Shown here piece by piece: positions 10,910 through 32,515 of a stretch of 64,000 nucleotides of DNA. Both the position numbers and the translations under genes were made by a program. The notes below the pieces were generated by a model that was not told the DNA's origin, did not search any database, and saw only the letters and a list, made by a program, of their open reading frames with translations. The DNA lies in the NCBI GenBank assembly GCA_030704615.1, contig CM060733.1:43710001-43774000 (forward strand), written 5' to 3'. Source of the stretch: Takakia lepidozioides (lineage: Eukaryota > Streptophyta > Takakiopsida > Takakiales > Takakiaceae). Position 1 is the stretch's first letter. Each line of letters begins with the position of its first letter.

Positions 10910-11595
10910 TATGAAGTTTTCTTTTGGTTTTATTCGGGGCCAAATTTGAAATGGGATGGTTGTGTGTCCTTGTTGTCCTGTTTGCAGTGTGTGCGTGGAA
11001 TGCACATTCATGGGAACAAACTATTGTTGGATGGAGGTTGCATGGACTGCCCGGATTGTTCCTTCAATCTATTTAGTGTTTTGTGGACCTCACAGACTTG
11101 AGTGCATTGCAAAAACAAACAAACGACTTTGGTTCGTGTAGAGCATTCTCTCGCATCATTTGCTCGTTGGTCTCCAAACCATTCCTGCTAGAAGAATGGT
11201 TGGTGAATCCATCACAGTGAAGTCCACCTCATCAAAGAGCGTTCAGGCATTCTCAAATCTAATGAGCATCCATGATGCTCCCGCACATACCTGGCATGTT
11301 CGCAAGGGTGGTGAGTAAGAAAAGATTTTGCAGGGATCCGCTTTAGATGATGTCAGTGTGCACCTCCTCACGACATACCCACATAAACGTGTGAGGGCTT
11401 GGTATGTTGATAACGTCTGGATGGTAGCAATGGATGTAACATATCCACTCTGCATTCCCGGGGAAATGGCTGATCAACCCGCGGAAATAGGTGACACCCG
11501 CGGAAATAGGCCCTGTATGCATGCTGACGTGGCGTGAGCCTGTACTGGGCTCTCACGTTTCCTAGGCTCACAGGCTCACGGAATAGCACCCCCCC
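10910..11595. other. 3' flank and candidate terminus of unit 2
   Basis: No convincing gene. Near the end, CCCGCGGAAATAGG occurs twice in the form ACCCGCGGAAATAGG (11,478-11,511). An inverted repeat follows, with arms CGTGAGCCTGT (11,533-11,543) and ACAGGCTCACG (11,570-11,580), then GAATAGCACCCCCCC (11,581-11,595). The layout matches the ends at 5,294 and 40,759 and abuts a truncated gypsy gag. Confidence 0.4.
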
Positions 11596-11604
11596 ACTCC
11601 AGCT

Positions 11605-12160
11605 CAAGTTTATGGGTTTGGACCTTGGTCATGAAGGCACTTCTGCCACCATTGTTGAGCATAGCCCCTCAAATAGGTGGGAGCCCCACTCACCTGATCC
11701 TCGTCACTCAACTTGACCGCTCGGAAGTATTGCTCCAGCTCCAAGAGCCAGGTGTTGAGTGTCTTCTGATTTTGGACACCCTCGAAGGTGTCGGGTTCCT
11801 TAGGCTTTACCTTAAACTTCGCCTTAGTGGAAGTGGCATTTGCCGCCCTCATCACGTCTTTCAACGTCCCGCCAAACAGCACCAACAACCTTCCCAAAAG
11901 GCTACTAGCATGGGAGGCATCTGTTGGTCTGGCGGAGCCTCTGGAAAGTCCTCGGGCTCTGACTCCCCAAATTCCTCCCGTTCTTGAGCGGCCTCGCTTT
12001 CAGAAGCATAAATCGCCTCTTCCATTTGCCGCTTCGGTGACACGTCGCCCCCCGCCGGGCTCACCAGGATCATTGTCTTTTGGGCCGTTCCGCTTTTGCT
12101 TTGTCTTGCCCGATCCCATGGTGAGGCCGATCTCAAGGACGATCGTGTACTGAACTCTAA
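11605..12160 (-). mobile_element. Ty3/gypsy gag fragment
   Basis: Minus-strand reading. An acidic N-terminal part with SESEAAQEREEFGESEPEDF is joined by a frameshift near 11,890 to FKVKPKEPDTFEGVQNQKTL and then LRGYAQQWWQKCLHDQG. The pattern of a WLLELEQYF helix and the QWW motif is typical of gypsy gag (capsid). The element is cut at about 11,605, where the unit-2 terminus begins. A primer-binding site and an LTR follow immediately on the right. Confidence 0.75.
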
Positions 12161-12172
12161 GCTCTGATACCA
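12161..12172 (-). promoter_or_regulatory. Retrotransposon primer-binding site (initiator tRNA-Met)
   Basis: The reverse complement of GCTCTGATACCA is TGGTATCAGAGC, the classical initiator tRNA-Met primer site of plant LTR retroelements. It sits two bases inside the LTR end at 12,175. Confidence 0.85.
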
Positions 12173-12174
12173 AG

Positions 12175-12891
12175 TGTCGCGCACCTCACTTCGGTAAGCT
12201 CCCCTTCAAGTCATAGTTACTCGCTTTGATGCGCGCGCGCCTAACTCCCAAACTGGCCGCTGGCCAACTCGGAGCTTCGGCTGCTCACCGGGACATAACG
12301 GTCCCCCTTTGCTCCTCCACAAGACCCTCGCTCACTTTGGGCCTAGTGGAAATTCCCTCTGGTTGTTGGCAGTCCGGAATAGCTCCCTACACCTTGGTCG
12401 CTTTCCGGCTCGCACGCTTACTCACTAGTTTTTGGTCACCAACGGGCTTGCACCGTTCTCGGGTTACTACTCCCTATATATACTTCTGTGACTGTCCGCG
12501 GGGGGTTTCACAACAACACCGTCCTTTTATGGCGAACCACCACGAAGACCCTTGACTCCCGGTGATGAGTCCCGGTCAGTCTTGGCCCGCCCACCACGGC
12601 CCCAATGGACCGTGATGAGTCCCAAGACTCCCACAACTCCCACCACAAGGTCTCCGCCCATGGTGAGTCCTATGCCACCCACTAAGACCCACTAAGCTAC
12701 CACCACCCCTCGTGGAACTACCCCCCGCAACCCGGTGTGCGGGGCTCCACCTAGTGAGTGCCTCTGCCTCCTTTAGTGCCTTGGGCACTCAAGGGTGCTT
12801 CAGCCCCCATACCTATTGTTGCCACTGCCCCACCACAGGGGCAGCCCCTCTTGTGTCCCGACCCGTGCCCTCAAGGCAAAGGGCCGCGACA
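12175..12891 (-). repeat. Long terminal repeat of the gypsy element (717 bp)
   Basis: Bounded by TGTCGCG (12,175) and CGCGACA (12,885-12,891), a 7-bp terminal inverted repeat in TG...CA form, with the primer-binding site adjoining. It is inserted in a retroelement fragment whose uninterrupted relative is at 38,344 (TACTTAGAG at the junction). The second LTR is missing, lost with the left part of the element. Confidence 0.8.
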
Positions 12892-13390
12892 CTTAGAGTC
12901 TTCTAACTCTTCTACCTTAGAGTTTCCACCCCGGATAGCTAAGGGATGATTGAGAATCCACTCAACATTTGGCAACCATACTGGGGAACTGATTCAAGAA
13001 CAACCATATGTGACATGACAGGCATCTGGTGGATCATGGAGAATGGAGAATTAAAGAATTTGATGTGAATCAAATTCCCTGTGTAACTGAGAAAGAAAGA
13101 TTGTCCAAATATTTCTTTCAGAAGTTCTTGGAATTGTCAGACGGTTGTAAGGAGAATATGATCAAGAGAGTGCATGATGCTGATCCAGGTTGGGGTCTGG
13201 AAAAGGAGTGATAAAGATTTATCAAGTGGCCTGTAAAGGGAGAGCTAGATGGTTACCAACACTAGTTTATGTGATAGCGTTGCTATCTATTGAACGAGTA
13301 GAGTTTGAAAGCTGGGAAGAGTCAGAGTGAACTTTTACATTCATATGCATGAAGAGCTTGAATTGGTAAAGAATTGGATTCCCAAGGATA
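12892..13390 (+). mobile_element. Retroelement fragment, copy A (shared with 38,344-38,860)
   Basis: Encodes STLEFPPRIAKG, a stop, then EWRIKEFDVNQIPC, LSKYFFQKFLEL and CKENMIKRVHDADPGWGLEK. The copy at 38,344 matches closely at DNA level across about 490 bp and lacks the inner stops. It is upstream of, and in the same orientation as, a gypsy gag at 14,307, so it is probably part of the same degenerate element. No domain recognised. Confidence 0.55.
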
Positions 13391-14040
13391 TCTTGTGGAT
13401 CAAGCTTACACCAAGAACAACCTTTTAGACCTGCCTTCCATATGGTTATATGGTAATTGAGTCTTTTAGTCTAGCCAATGATGCATTAAAGCTTGAAAGA
13501 AACCTAGGCATATACGAGAGGTACTACAGGAGAGAGTTTGTGGTATTGCCTCATGAAAGACATGAAAGACATGGGTCATGAGTGGTGAAAGGGGAGCAAG
13601 AATAAGAGAGATATACAGCAAAAAGATAAAGCTATTTAAAAGCTAACTATCCATATCTCTGGAAAGAGGAATAGACATAGGAGAATCGTCTGGACCTCTT
13701 ACTCCACCAAACCAGAGGGTACATCACCGTTGCTTGAAAATCTTGATCCAGATGCCACACTTCTTATTCTTTACAAGAAAGATTAAGGGAGTTGGTGCAA
13801 GAAGAAGGCCAACCACAGGAGGAAAGATCGGAGGTGCATCCCTGGATCAAGGATTTGACAAAAATCTTTGATCAGAGTTGGCACGGTAGACCAAGAGCAA
13901 GAACTCCAGTTTCTGATACACCAGCCAACGAGGGGGAGGAGGATGAGGAAGAGCCTGCTGAGAGTACAGACTCTCCAACGGCGACTCATTTAAGTTATAT
14001 TAGTGAGGAAGAAAAACTAAGTCGAAGACTTGGAAGATGA
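13391..14040 (+). other. Degenerate retroelement interior
   Basis: AT-rich sequence with one ORF (13,792-14,040) that is acidic and serine/threonine rich and ends STDSPTATHLSYISEEEKLS. It probably belongs to the gag precursor region of the element that continues to 14,780. No domain recognised. Confidence 0.3.
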
Positions 14041-14306
14041 ATGATATGAGGAGTAGAACCAACAACAACTGTTGATACTACCACTGGGACTGCCCAAACC
14101 ATTGTAGCAGGATCAAGTGATACACTTGAGTCACTGGCAAACAAAGGTGTCGGTTCAGGGGGATCAAGCGGACAGCTTGGATCGCCTTCTGGAGGGACAG
14201 GGAGTGCGGGAAGTAGTACAACATTAGCTGCGGCTACTACAAGTTCTCAAGGACCTACAACCGGATTTGGACCAACACCAGCCAGGGGCCGGTAATAGTA
14301 CAACAG

Positions 14307-14790
14307 ATGGCAGCACGAGCTCCAACACATATGAGACCACTTTTCCCGATCTACTCAGGGAAAAAGGATCCTGATGTACACGTCAATCAATATGAGCACA
14401 TGTGTATAATGAACAATGAGAATGATGATGATAATGAGAATGATGATGATGCAAAGCTGAGATTATTCCTTGTTCACTTATCAAGAAAGCAATTGAGTGG
14501 TACGCTCGATTTCTTGATAACCATTTCCAACCTGGAATGCTCTTAGAACAACATTCCAGACCAAATTCAAGACAAGCAAAATCACGGAATAAGTGTACAG
14601 TAGCCTACAACAGTTGAGACAGAAGAAGCATGAAACTGTTGAGGAGTATCTGGAAAAGATGGAATTAATGATCAAGAAACTGGCTAATGTGCCACCTGCA
14701 AGTTTACAAAAGACCTGATTTGTAAATGGTCTGAGACCTGAGTTACAAAGGAAGGTGGATATGTTACCACATAATACAGGCAATTACCTA
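14307..14790 (+). mobile_element. Ty3/gypsy gag (capsid) pseudogene
   Basis: Reads PLFPIYSGKKDPDVHVNQYE, then, after a one-base shift near 14,490, RKAIEWYARFLDNHF. Then come LQQLRQKKHETVEEYLEKME and FVNGLRPELQRKVDML. These are the canonical Retrotrans_gag blocks (A-x-x-WY and the NGL-x-P-E-L motif). A stop (14,717) and a frameshift interrupt it. A GATGATGATAATGAG microsatellite-like stretch (14,418-14,450) encodes an inserted N/D/E run. Confidence 0.8.
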
Positions 14791-14799
14791 GATGACGAC

Positions 14800-14995
14800 G
14801 TTCAATGACACTACTTTTGGTGTTGACGAAAGGCGTCTTCCGAAGGGAGCGTAAATTATGGTGTCTCTTCACCACAAGGGCTACTGCTTCCAGATGAAAA
14901 GTGGACACCTTTATGACACACCAGACGGTGGTTTGAACCCACAACCACATCCAACATGGTATGTGCCCATTACCACTGGGCTACATGCTGGTTGT
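14800..14995 (-). mobile_element. tRNA-derived SINE
   Basis: On the minus strand an RNA polymerase III A-box-like TAGCCCAGTGGTAATGGG (14,983-14,966) is followed 26 bases later by a B-box-like GGGTTCAAACC (14,940-14,930), as in tRNA-headed SINEs. The tail end near 14,800 is uncertain. The head lacks a complete tRNA cloverleaf, so it is not a tRNA gene. Confidence 0.55.
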
Positions 14996-15290
14996 CGGTG
15001 TTGATGACTCTATTATCCCAAAAGAAGTATCGGCTTACATGAAGAAGATACCTGCCACTAGGGCTACATTTCAACGTGGATTTGAAGATCTATTTGTCCA
15101 TACTTGTTGGGGCCATTTGAGATAATGGGAACCTACACCCTTTTAGTAAAAGATAGCACCCAAATAAAACAAAAGAGAATGCGCTCTGACTTTTGAACCA
15201 AAAAAAAAAAAAAATTGTGTTTTTGGCGCACATATTAGTCCATAGGTCCCAAACGACAAAATATTTTGGCATTGTAAATTCATAATTAGA

Positions 15291-15852
15291 ATGTTATCTA
15301 AATTGGCCCTCCCTATTCAAAATTGCAAAGCAATGGACCAAATGCACGTTGCGCGCGGAGTTGTTCAAGAAAGTCATGCACATGGCTTTCGAAAACCTTG
15401 TCATTCCACAACACCACGATACGTTGAGGTATGTCAATATACGTGGTGTGGGCTATCGTCATGGGGTTCGGAGGTTTTACTTTGGTGAATATGTTTATCT
15501 GCAGCAGACTGCTCTTACGATCCTAAATATGACTGCATGACGCATTATTTTGAGGGCTCGAGAGGTACTGTTGCCCGCAAGAGTCCTGATCTTGGAGGGT
15601 CGGGAGGGCATGACTTAAGAGGACCATGTGCGCAATTGCGCGCTATATCACCTTCCCAATGTCGATGGCAGGATTGATCCAAACTTGGCAGTGGTACTTG
15701 CGGGTTTGAGGTGCATGTTGTGTGGGTTTGCCAAAGGGGCCACCATGTTGGTGTGTGATCGATGCTCAAAAGATTGGCACATGGGATGTTTGACGCCACC
15801 TCTTGAGATGGCTCCTGATGAGGATTGGTTGTGTCCATGCTGCATTCAATAG
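15291..15852 (+). CDS. PHD-finger ORF in a TE-like context (broken)
   Basis: The last 75 codons (15,628-15,852) hold a full PHD finger. CMLC is followed by VCDRC, then WHMGC, then WLCPCC, giving the Cys4-His-Cys3 zinc pattern that in nuclear proteins reads histone H3 tails. Upstream, VLLPARVLILEGREGMT runs in the same frame but with a stop at 15,617. The earlier ORF (15,349-15,540, MRAELFKKVMHM to YLQQTALTILNM) is in another frame. The flanks are retroelement debris and no introns are evident. The finger is therefore either part of a mobile-element protein or a captured fragment, not an intact host gene. Confidence 0.5.
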
Positions 15853-15859
15853 TGGTAAT

Positions 15860-16900
15860 GGATGTAATCATTTAATGCTAACAAGAAACACAAGACTAAG
15901 CTACTATACGACCAATACACAAGATCCCTGGCTCAAGTTCATATATTGCAAGATGACGAGTAACGATCCAGGGCTATTATTGTACCCGACCTTTGATCTA
16001 TCGAGTTTGAGTATAAAAGGGACAGTGGTAGCTAACCTAGCGAGGCTGTGGCTATTATTATATCTTGTAGCTACTAGTTAGAGGGATCTAACCACCAGCA
16101 AGGAGACGATTGTGATGGACATTATGTGTGTCTTTTGTATGTGTTGTGTGGATTGGACAGCGATGTAGTTGTGTGGCGATATATATGCGCACGATAGCTG
16201 TCAAGTGATTTTTATACTAGTTAAATTGTAAAGCTAGCTAGTTTAATATTAGTGTAAAACTAGCTAAAAAAATAAATAATTTTTATATATTGATACTTGG
16301 GCTTCATCCAAATGTCAATCCAAGGATCAAGATATTTTTAAGCACTTGGGCGTGGTTATCCTCACCTTAGTCGTGCTCAAGCTTAGCTTTCTCGAGTTGA
16401 GCCTCCTGCATTTTGCTACTACGGTGCCGTGTGTGGAATCCCTAGAACTTGGGGTGCACTTGACTTGACTCATGTTATGAGGTTATGTGAGATGTGTAAG
16501 TTGTATTTCATTTGTGATGGACATAATGCGGGTCTTCTGCGTGCATTGTGTGGATTGGACAACGATATGTATGCACACACAACCCCTATGTTTAAATTCC
16601 CCAACACACGGCAAATTATCATTTGGCCACATCCAACATGGCTATTTTGGCAACACCCTCATCCTAGTTTGTGATAATATTGACATATTCAAAGTAATAA
16701 TAGACTTGTTATATATGCATGACATGTGACTTTGTTGACAGTCAGATCATCTTGTCCTAGTTTGAGGAAACCAATAGACGTTATGTATCCGCAGCATATG
16801 AATATGTGACAAAAAGACTGTGCCACTTAGTAGGCTTTCAACATCCCTAGATAAGAAAGCTCTCCCATAAAATAAGTGATTCTAAACTCAACCAGACCTC
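15860..16900. other. AT-rich noncoding stretch with a diverged direct repeat
   Basis: No gene seen. About 75 bp containing GTGTGGATTGGACA occurs near 16,113-16,190 and again, diverged, near 16,517-16,590. Possibly LTR remnants. 16,195-16,300 is strongly AT rich. Confidence 0.35.
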
Positions 16901-17003
16901 AGTTACTCCCTACAACAACTTGCTCCGGTTTGGCAGGTCTCCGCTATCAAGTCTGCAGCTAACCTTAAACATATCAGTTCTACCATACGTTCAGATACCC
17001 TAG

Positions 17004-27423
<10,420 letters not shown>

Positions 27424-27560
27424 TTCTCCCTCTCCCGAGATCACCGAAACACAGCAACATTCAATATGCAAAGATCCTTCGGCCGTCGCCTACGCAGCAG
27501 CCCGCGACCCTTCAGTCTTGAAGCTTCTTTTCCCCGAATTTTAATCTGCTTTCCACCTCC
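27424..27560 (-). promoter_or_regulatory. MIRO 5' leader and proximal promoter
   Basis: Sequence upstream of the MIRO start, with an upstream in-frame Met at 27,471. It is CT-rich when read on the plus strand. The transcription start is not determinable by eye. Confidence 0.35.
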
Positions 27561-27719
27561 CTCTGAACCCTAAGCTCTCCGGGTCAAAAAGGGCCAGGTT
27601 AAGGGACCTTAACGGATAAAGCAGGTTTACCGTTTCTCGTCTACGTATGCAGCGTCAAAAGCCTCCACCCGGGAAACCTTCAAAAAAATTCTCTTTGTAT
27701 TTTCGGGGAGGTTATATAG

Positions 27720-28290
27720 CATAGCATGATCTAATGGTAGAAACAACCTTCCGTAAGGTATTAAGCATATTTGCTTGGATTTTATGCAAGTTAAAAAACG
27801 ACGCACAACAATCTTCCGGAGGGTATACCAATATGTTTGGATTGAGCAATTTTAAAATTGTCATGAACAACCTTCCGACAAGTATTCATCGTGCATGACC
27901 TAATAATGGCATAAACAACCTTCCGTAAGGTATTAAATATATTTGTTTGGATTATGTGCAAGTTAAGAAATGATTTAAAAAATCTTCCGGAGGGTATCCC
28001 AATATGTTTGGATTGAGCAATTTAAAATTTGACATGAACAACCTTCCGGCAGCTATCCATCGATCATAACTCAATGACAGGAATAACCTTCTATTAGGTA
28101 AATATATTTGTCTAAATTCTGCTTAATTGAAAAATTGACAAGCACAACCCTATGGAGGGTATAATAACATAGAGGAATTTTCAAAACTAGGAACAACCTT
28201 TCGACAGGTCACACCATCAAACAAGACTCAATGATAAACCTTAAGTAAGGTAAAACTATTTATTGGGATTATATTCAATTTGAAAATGAG
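27720..28290. repeat. Decaying tandem repeat upstream of MIRO
   Basis: Four units of about 160-175 bp begin near AACAACCTTCCGTAAGGTA (about 27,745), 27,916, 28,083 and 28,240. Within each are sub-units of the form CTTCCG-nn-AGGTAT, spaced about 60 bp and alternating with AATATGTTTGGATTGAGCAA. Similarity falls towards 28,290, away from MIRO. Confidence 0.85.
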
Positions 28291-28529
28291 CCTTGTTACT
28301 TTGAAAGAGATTATTTTCTCCTCTCACTATAATTAAGGGGCTTGATTTGTGAGCGGCCGCTCTATGGTGTTTCTGTTTCTAATATATTTTCTTAAAATAT
28401 GAGAAGTATAATTTTTGGTGAAATACTAGATATTAATCATACTTAGGGTATGGGTGGGAAGTAGGGGCAAGGCTAGGAAAAGGAAAGGCGGGCCCACGAG
28501 TTTTTAGAGGAGTGGCGAGCCAGTTTTGG

Positions 28530-28690
28530 CGAGCTAGACCAAGGCATGGAGTTGTTGGCCCCACATGTGTGGCCAAGCATGTGGAGCTTCGGGAGGTGCT
28601 GTGTGGGGGACTAGGGCGCATGGAGTGGTCAGCCCCACATGTGTGGCCAGGCGTGTGGAGCTTCGGGAGGTGCGCGGATGGGGGACCAAG
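28530..28690. repeat. Short GC-rich tandem duplication
   Basis: CCCCACATGTGTGGCCA followed by GTGTGGAGCTTCGGGAGGTG-like sequence occurs twice (about 28,559 and 28,634). It is embedded in GC-rich DNA unlike the AT-rich flanks. No gene supported. Confidence 0.7.
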
Positions 28691-28925
28691 GAGGAATAGT
28701 CATTACGACGTGGCTACCGAAAATTTGCGGGCGTCGCATGACATTTGTAGTAGCCGTTTACCTAAAATTAGCGGGGCCCGGGACACAAGAGGGGGCTGCC
28801 CCTATGATGGCGGCAACAGTGGCAGTAGGGGCCGAACGACCCCTCCCCTCACTATGTGGGGCCCCGCTATAGGGTTGCGGTGGGGGCTCCGAGTGGGGTG
28901 GTCGTAGCATAGGGAGTCGTAGTGG

Positions 28926-29030
28926 GGGTGATTGAGCAGATGACTTCTAAGTATGTAATTAAACATCGGAAAACTACACCTTATCACCCACGGGCTAATG
29001 GCCAGACTGAGAAGCACAATGGGTTGTTTA
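28926..29030 (+). mobile_element. Ty3/gypsy integrase scrap
   Basis: One frame reads EQMTSKYVIKHRKTTPYHPR followed by ANGQTEKHNG, the conserved C-terminal part of the gypsy integrase core (the YHP-x-A-N-G-Q-x-E motif). It is short and truncated at both ends. Confidence 0.75.
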
Positions 29031-29143
29031 TATGGGATTTTAACGAAGACAATTTCTGGTACTGGCCCCAGCGTTGAAATGGATTGCACAGTTCAGTATG
29101 TCTGTCTTCCCACTCTCTTTTTGGAGATCAATTCCTCATGGAT

Positions 29144-29560
29144 CTAATTCCCGCAAACAAATTCTGCCCAATTGAGTTGAAAACCTTGAAATGTTGATAC
29201 AACCACATTCGATTTTGACCGGGCTACATAAGTGGACACTTTCTTCATTGCCAATCGACTAACTGCGAACTTCATCCATTCCATTAACTCTGGCTTAAGC
29301 ACCTTGGCAACAGCCCAGCCTCCCGTCTGATTACATGCGGTGGAGCCCCCCTTGAAGTAATCATTGGGAACAAAAGACTCGTCCTTAAAACCATCAACAT
29401 CAAAACCGGCCTGAGACAATAGAAAGACTTTCGTGATAGTACGCACATCCACTAATATCTCAATGTTATTGACTGTTCCAGTCCTAGTAACAGGATCATA
29501 AGAATTATAGAATTGCATGACCGTGGCCATACTGGCCTTTGGCAGACTCTTCGCAGACAA
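29144..29560 (-). CDS. Hypothetical ORF, probably TE-derived
   Basis: Open reading frame of 138 codons, MSAKSLPKASMATVMQFYNS to WAEFVCGN, including DVRTITKVFLLSQAGF and VLKPELMEWMKFAVSRL. No domain recognised. It abuts the LINE below in the same orientation with a sharp change of character near 29,555. A chimeric insertion or a fragment of another element is likely. Confidence 0.35.
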   Translation of the reverse strand: MSAKSLPKASMATVMQFYNSYDPVTRTGTVNNIEILVDVRTITKVFLLSQAGFDVDGFKDESFVPNDYFKGGSTACNQTGGWAVAKVLKPELMEWMKFAVSRLAMKKVSTYVARSKSNVVVSTFQGFQLNWAEFVCGN

Positions 29561-31391
29561 TAACGGTTGGAGTTATCAACCCATATAGCAGATCCGTACT
29601 CCAAGGCAGGTCTAATAACGCGGCAAAGCAAGGTTTTTGTTGACCTCAGAGTTAATTCTCTCTGCAGTGAAAAAATTTAGTGAGACTCAGTGCTTTGCCC
29701 TTGCCAGTTTGAACAACTTTCTGGATGTGTGCATCCCAATTACAGCTGGAGGAAAACTCAACGCCCAGGTATGTGTAGGAAGGGAGGACTGGGATCTCTG
29801 GCTACCCCACTGCCACTTAAGATCACTTCCTCCCTCTCCTCTGTCGTTGAATGCCACCACTGCACATTTACTGACATTAGCCTCTAGCCCCCAAAGATCA
29901 AAGTATCTCTTCGCGCAATCAATCAATTCCTGGAGGTTGGAAGGAGTCTCCCCTATGCCTGCGAAGTCATCCCGCAAACATAAGGGCTGGAATGGTGGCA
30001 TCACCCACCCTTAACCAAATCCGTCACGTTCCACATCCTCGAGGAGTGATTGATGAAAACATTGAAGAGCAGAGGGGAGACGGTACATCCTTGAGCTACA
30101 CCTTGGTCTATGTCAAAGAAGTTAGACTTCTGTCCATTAACAGTGACACAGCTTTTGGTGTGGGCATACAAGTTATGGACAACTTCCACCACGTTTTTCC
30201 CTTGATTCCGCAAGACAGAGGCGGAGCCATAGACCATCTCCCACACTGTGTCATAAGCCTTTTTGACATCCAAGAAAAAAACATAAGTGGGTTTCCCTGC
30301 TTTTTTCCTTCCCTGGATAATCTGGATTAGAGTGAAGATATGGTCCACACAGCCCCTGTTTCGCCGAAAGCCAGCTTGGCCTTCGTGAAAACAACCTCTA
30401 GATTCCAGATCAACCTCGAGACGAGTACTATAACTCTGCAAAATCTTGCCAACAGCATTGAGGAGCGTGATGCCACGATAGTTCCCCGGGTCTTCTCTGT
30501 CACCCTTCTTATATAGATTGACAATGACCCCCTGTTGCCAGCGAAAGGGGATCATTTCAGTCTTCCAGATAAGGTTAAAGAGGAGAACTAAGGCCTCTAT
30601 CATGGGATCGCCACCGTGCTTGATAAGCTCGTTGACTATGCCATCAGGACCACCTGCTTTATATCCATTTAGATGTTCAATTGCTTCCACAATCTCAGAA
30701 GAACTAATGGGAGCGTTGTAGGCTTTTGAAATATACTCCAGTTCATCAAGGCTGTTTCATAGGAACAGTTTTACCAACTGTGTCCTTCCATCAGAGGACC
30801 CTCACTATTAGACCTAGAAGTTCTGCCAAGGATACTGTAGTGGGTTTCAAAGGTTTTGACAATGTCAACCGATGAAGTTACCACTGCACCCTTAGTAGTC
30901 TTCAGCGCTTGTACTTGCTGACAGCTTTTCGGCTTGTACAAGCGTTGAAGGGCCAACCAGAATCTCTTGTCATTACCACCATGGTGGTTTGAGTTTATTT
31001 CACTGTATAACTTGTCCCAGTATAATTTCTTCTGAGCCCTTACAAGCAGATTGATATCTTTACGGATCTGGTAGTACCACTCGCCCACAATTTCTTTGTT
31101 GGTTTCAAATTGCAGCACTCTTATATAAAGGACTCGTCTCTCAGCTATCTTGGGTTTAATCTCATTGGTCCACCAATTAACAGCTCTACTGCAGACAATT
31201 ATTAGTTCCTCCCAATGATCTTGGCAGCCGCAGAGGAGGCGAAACTCTCCCAAGAATCCACTGCTCTTCGACTTCATTTCTTGCATTGTCTGCGCAAGAC
31301 TGAAGGTCTTGGAGTGAATGTCCATATAATAAGACCTGCTGTCTGCGTTGCTTAGTAAAGCCAAAGAGCTATCACTGTGCCCCAGTAGCAA
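29560..31391 (-). mobile_element. LINE (non-LTR) reverse transcriptase, truncated
   Basis: Minus-strand order: a linker segment (31,391-30,771) with VNWWTNEIKPKI and YWDKLYSEINSNHH; then the reverse transcriptase (30,690-30,001) with GYKAGGPDGI, NYRGITLLNAVGKIL, FFLDVKKAYDTVWEM and GVAQGCTVSPLLFNVFI; then the catalytic region near 29,965. There one extra G turns FADDFAG into RDDFAG. Next is SKCAVVAF, then RVIRPALEYGSAIWVDN (about 29,600). No endonuclease domain is visible, so the 5' end is truncated. There are several frame breaks. Confidence 0.85.
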
Positions 31392-32515
31392 AAGTTCTCA
31401 TCCTGAAACAGATTGAAGGCATAGAGACACAGAATGAAGGGCTCGTGGACAGATCACCCTCTGAGCATCGTGAAGACATGTACAAGCCTAGACGAGTTTT
31501 GGCAGAGAAAGGGAAGTCCATGCCTACCGTTGTTAACCGCAAGTGCAGAACTGGTTTGCGTCTGTCGTCAAGTGTCGAATAAGATGTACAACACAACACA
31601 CGGAAAAGGGTAAAGAGGAGTTTATACTCTTTCGGCAAATGCAACACACAGGGCTGTAGCTAAACAAGATTCAGCTTCTTGTGAAGGTCAACCAGAAAAG
31701 CATCCCGAAGGAACGTGTCAGCTTAACACCTCCGACAGAGGGACAACGCGAATCGAGAAAAGCTAGGTCTGTGACAGATGCCCGTTTGAGGTATTGCAGT
31801 ATTGATGTACATGCAGTCTGCGGGATGCATGCCACAATGCTCAACGAACAAGCACAATTTTTCTTGCAACGGCGACTTAGTCCAGTGTGCAACTTAGCCC
31901 TTAAAAGATCAAAGTATAATATCTCTCTTTGCAATCACATGAAGAGGAAACTCAATTTACAAAACCTTCTTGCCTGCGAGAAACACCAGCCATACAGTGG
32001 ACCAGCACACCGCCACTATTCCTCCCCCTCTCTATGAACTCCAGGCACGCCTCCAGAGAGTCCAGGAGATCCTGAGATTCGATGTCTTGTAGCGGAACCG
32101 TCATTCTCTCCAGCTTGGAGCTGCCTGCTTCATCATGCGCAGCCCGATTAACTCCATTCGTTCCCCATCCGGATCGGAAATGGAGGCGGATCTCTTAAAT
32201 TCCAGAGGATCAATGTTGGAGGAGATTAATGATAGCATGTGTGTCACTGGTGGGTGTGTTGCAGCCAACGCTGCTGCTGCATCAGTTATGTTGCCAATGA
32301 ACAAGCCCACCCGCACCTTCTTCATCTCCCCCTCTCTGTCCCTTCTCTCCCTCACAACGTCTTACTCTAACCTCCTGCCTTCTCATTAAGAGGATCCAAC
32401 TTTTTCGCGGTCACCTCTTCTCGGTATCAATGTCTGCCTCGCCTGCACGCACTGCCTGCAATCCAACCTATGGTTCACCAAAGGATTTTTATTTTTTATT
32501 TTTTTGGTTTAACCC
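31392..32515. other. Intergenic stretch with unsupported short ORFs
   Basis: ORFs of 118 codons (31,681-32,037, plus) and 84 codons (32,135-32,389, plus, with its minus-strand shadow) have no recognisable domain. I see no repeat. Left as unassigned. Confidence 0.3.

Noticed and set aside
14923-14995. A tRNA gene on the minus strand
   Set aside because: The A and B boxes are present, but stems and anticodon arm do not form a cloverleaf; a SINE head fits better.
28350-28362. GCGGCCGC (NotI site) as a cloning-vector junction
   Set aside because: No vector sequence flanks it, and a similar site in the 43.6-kb repeat is natural.
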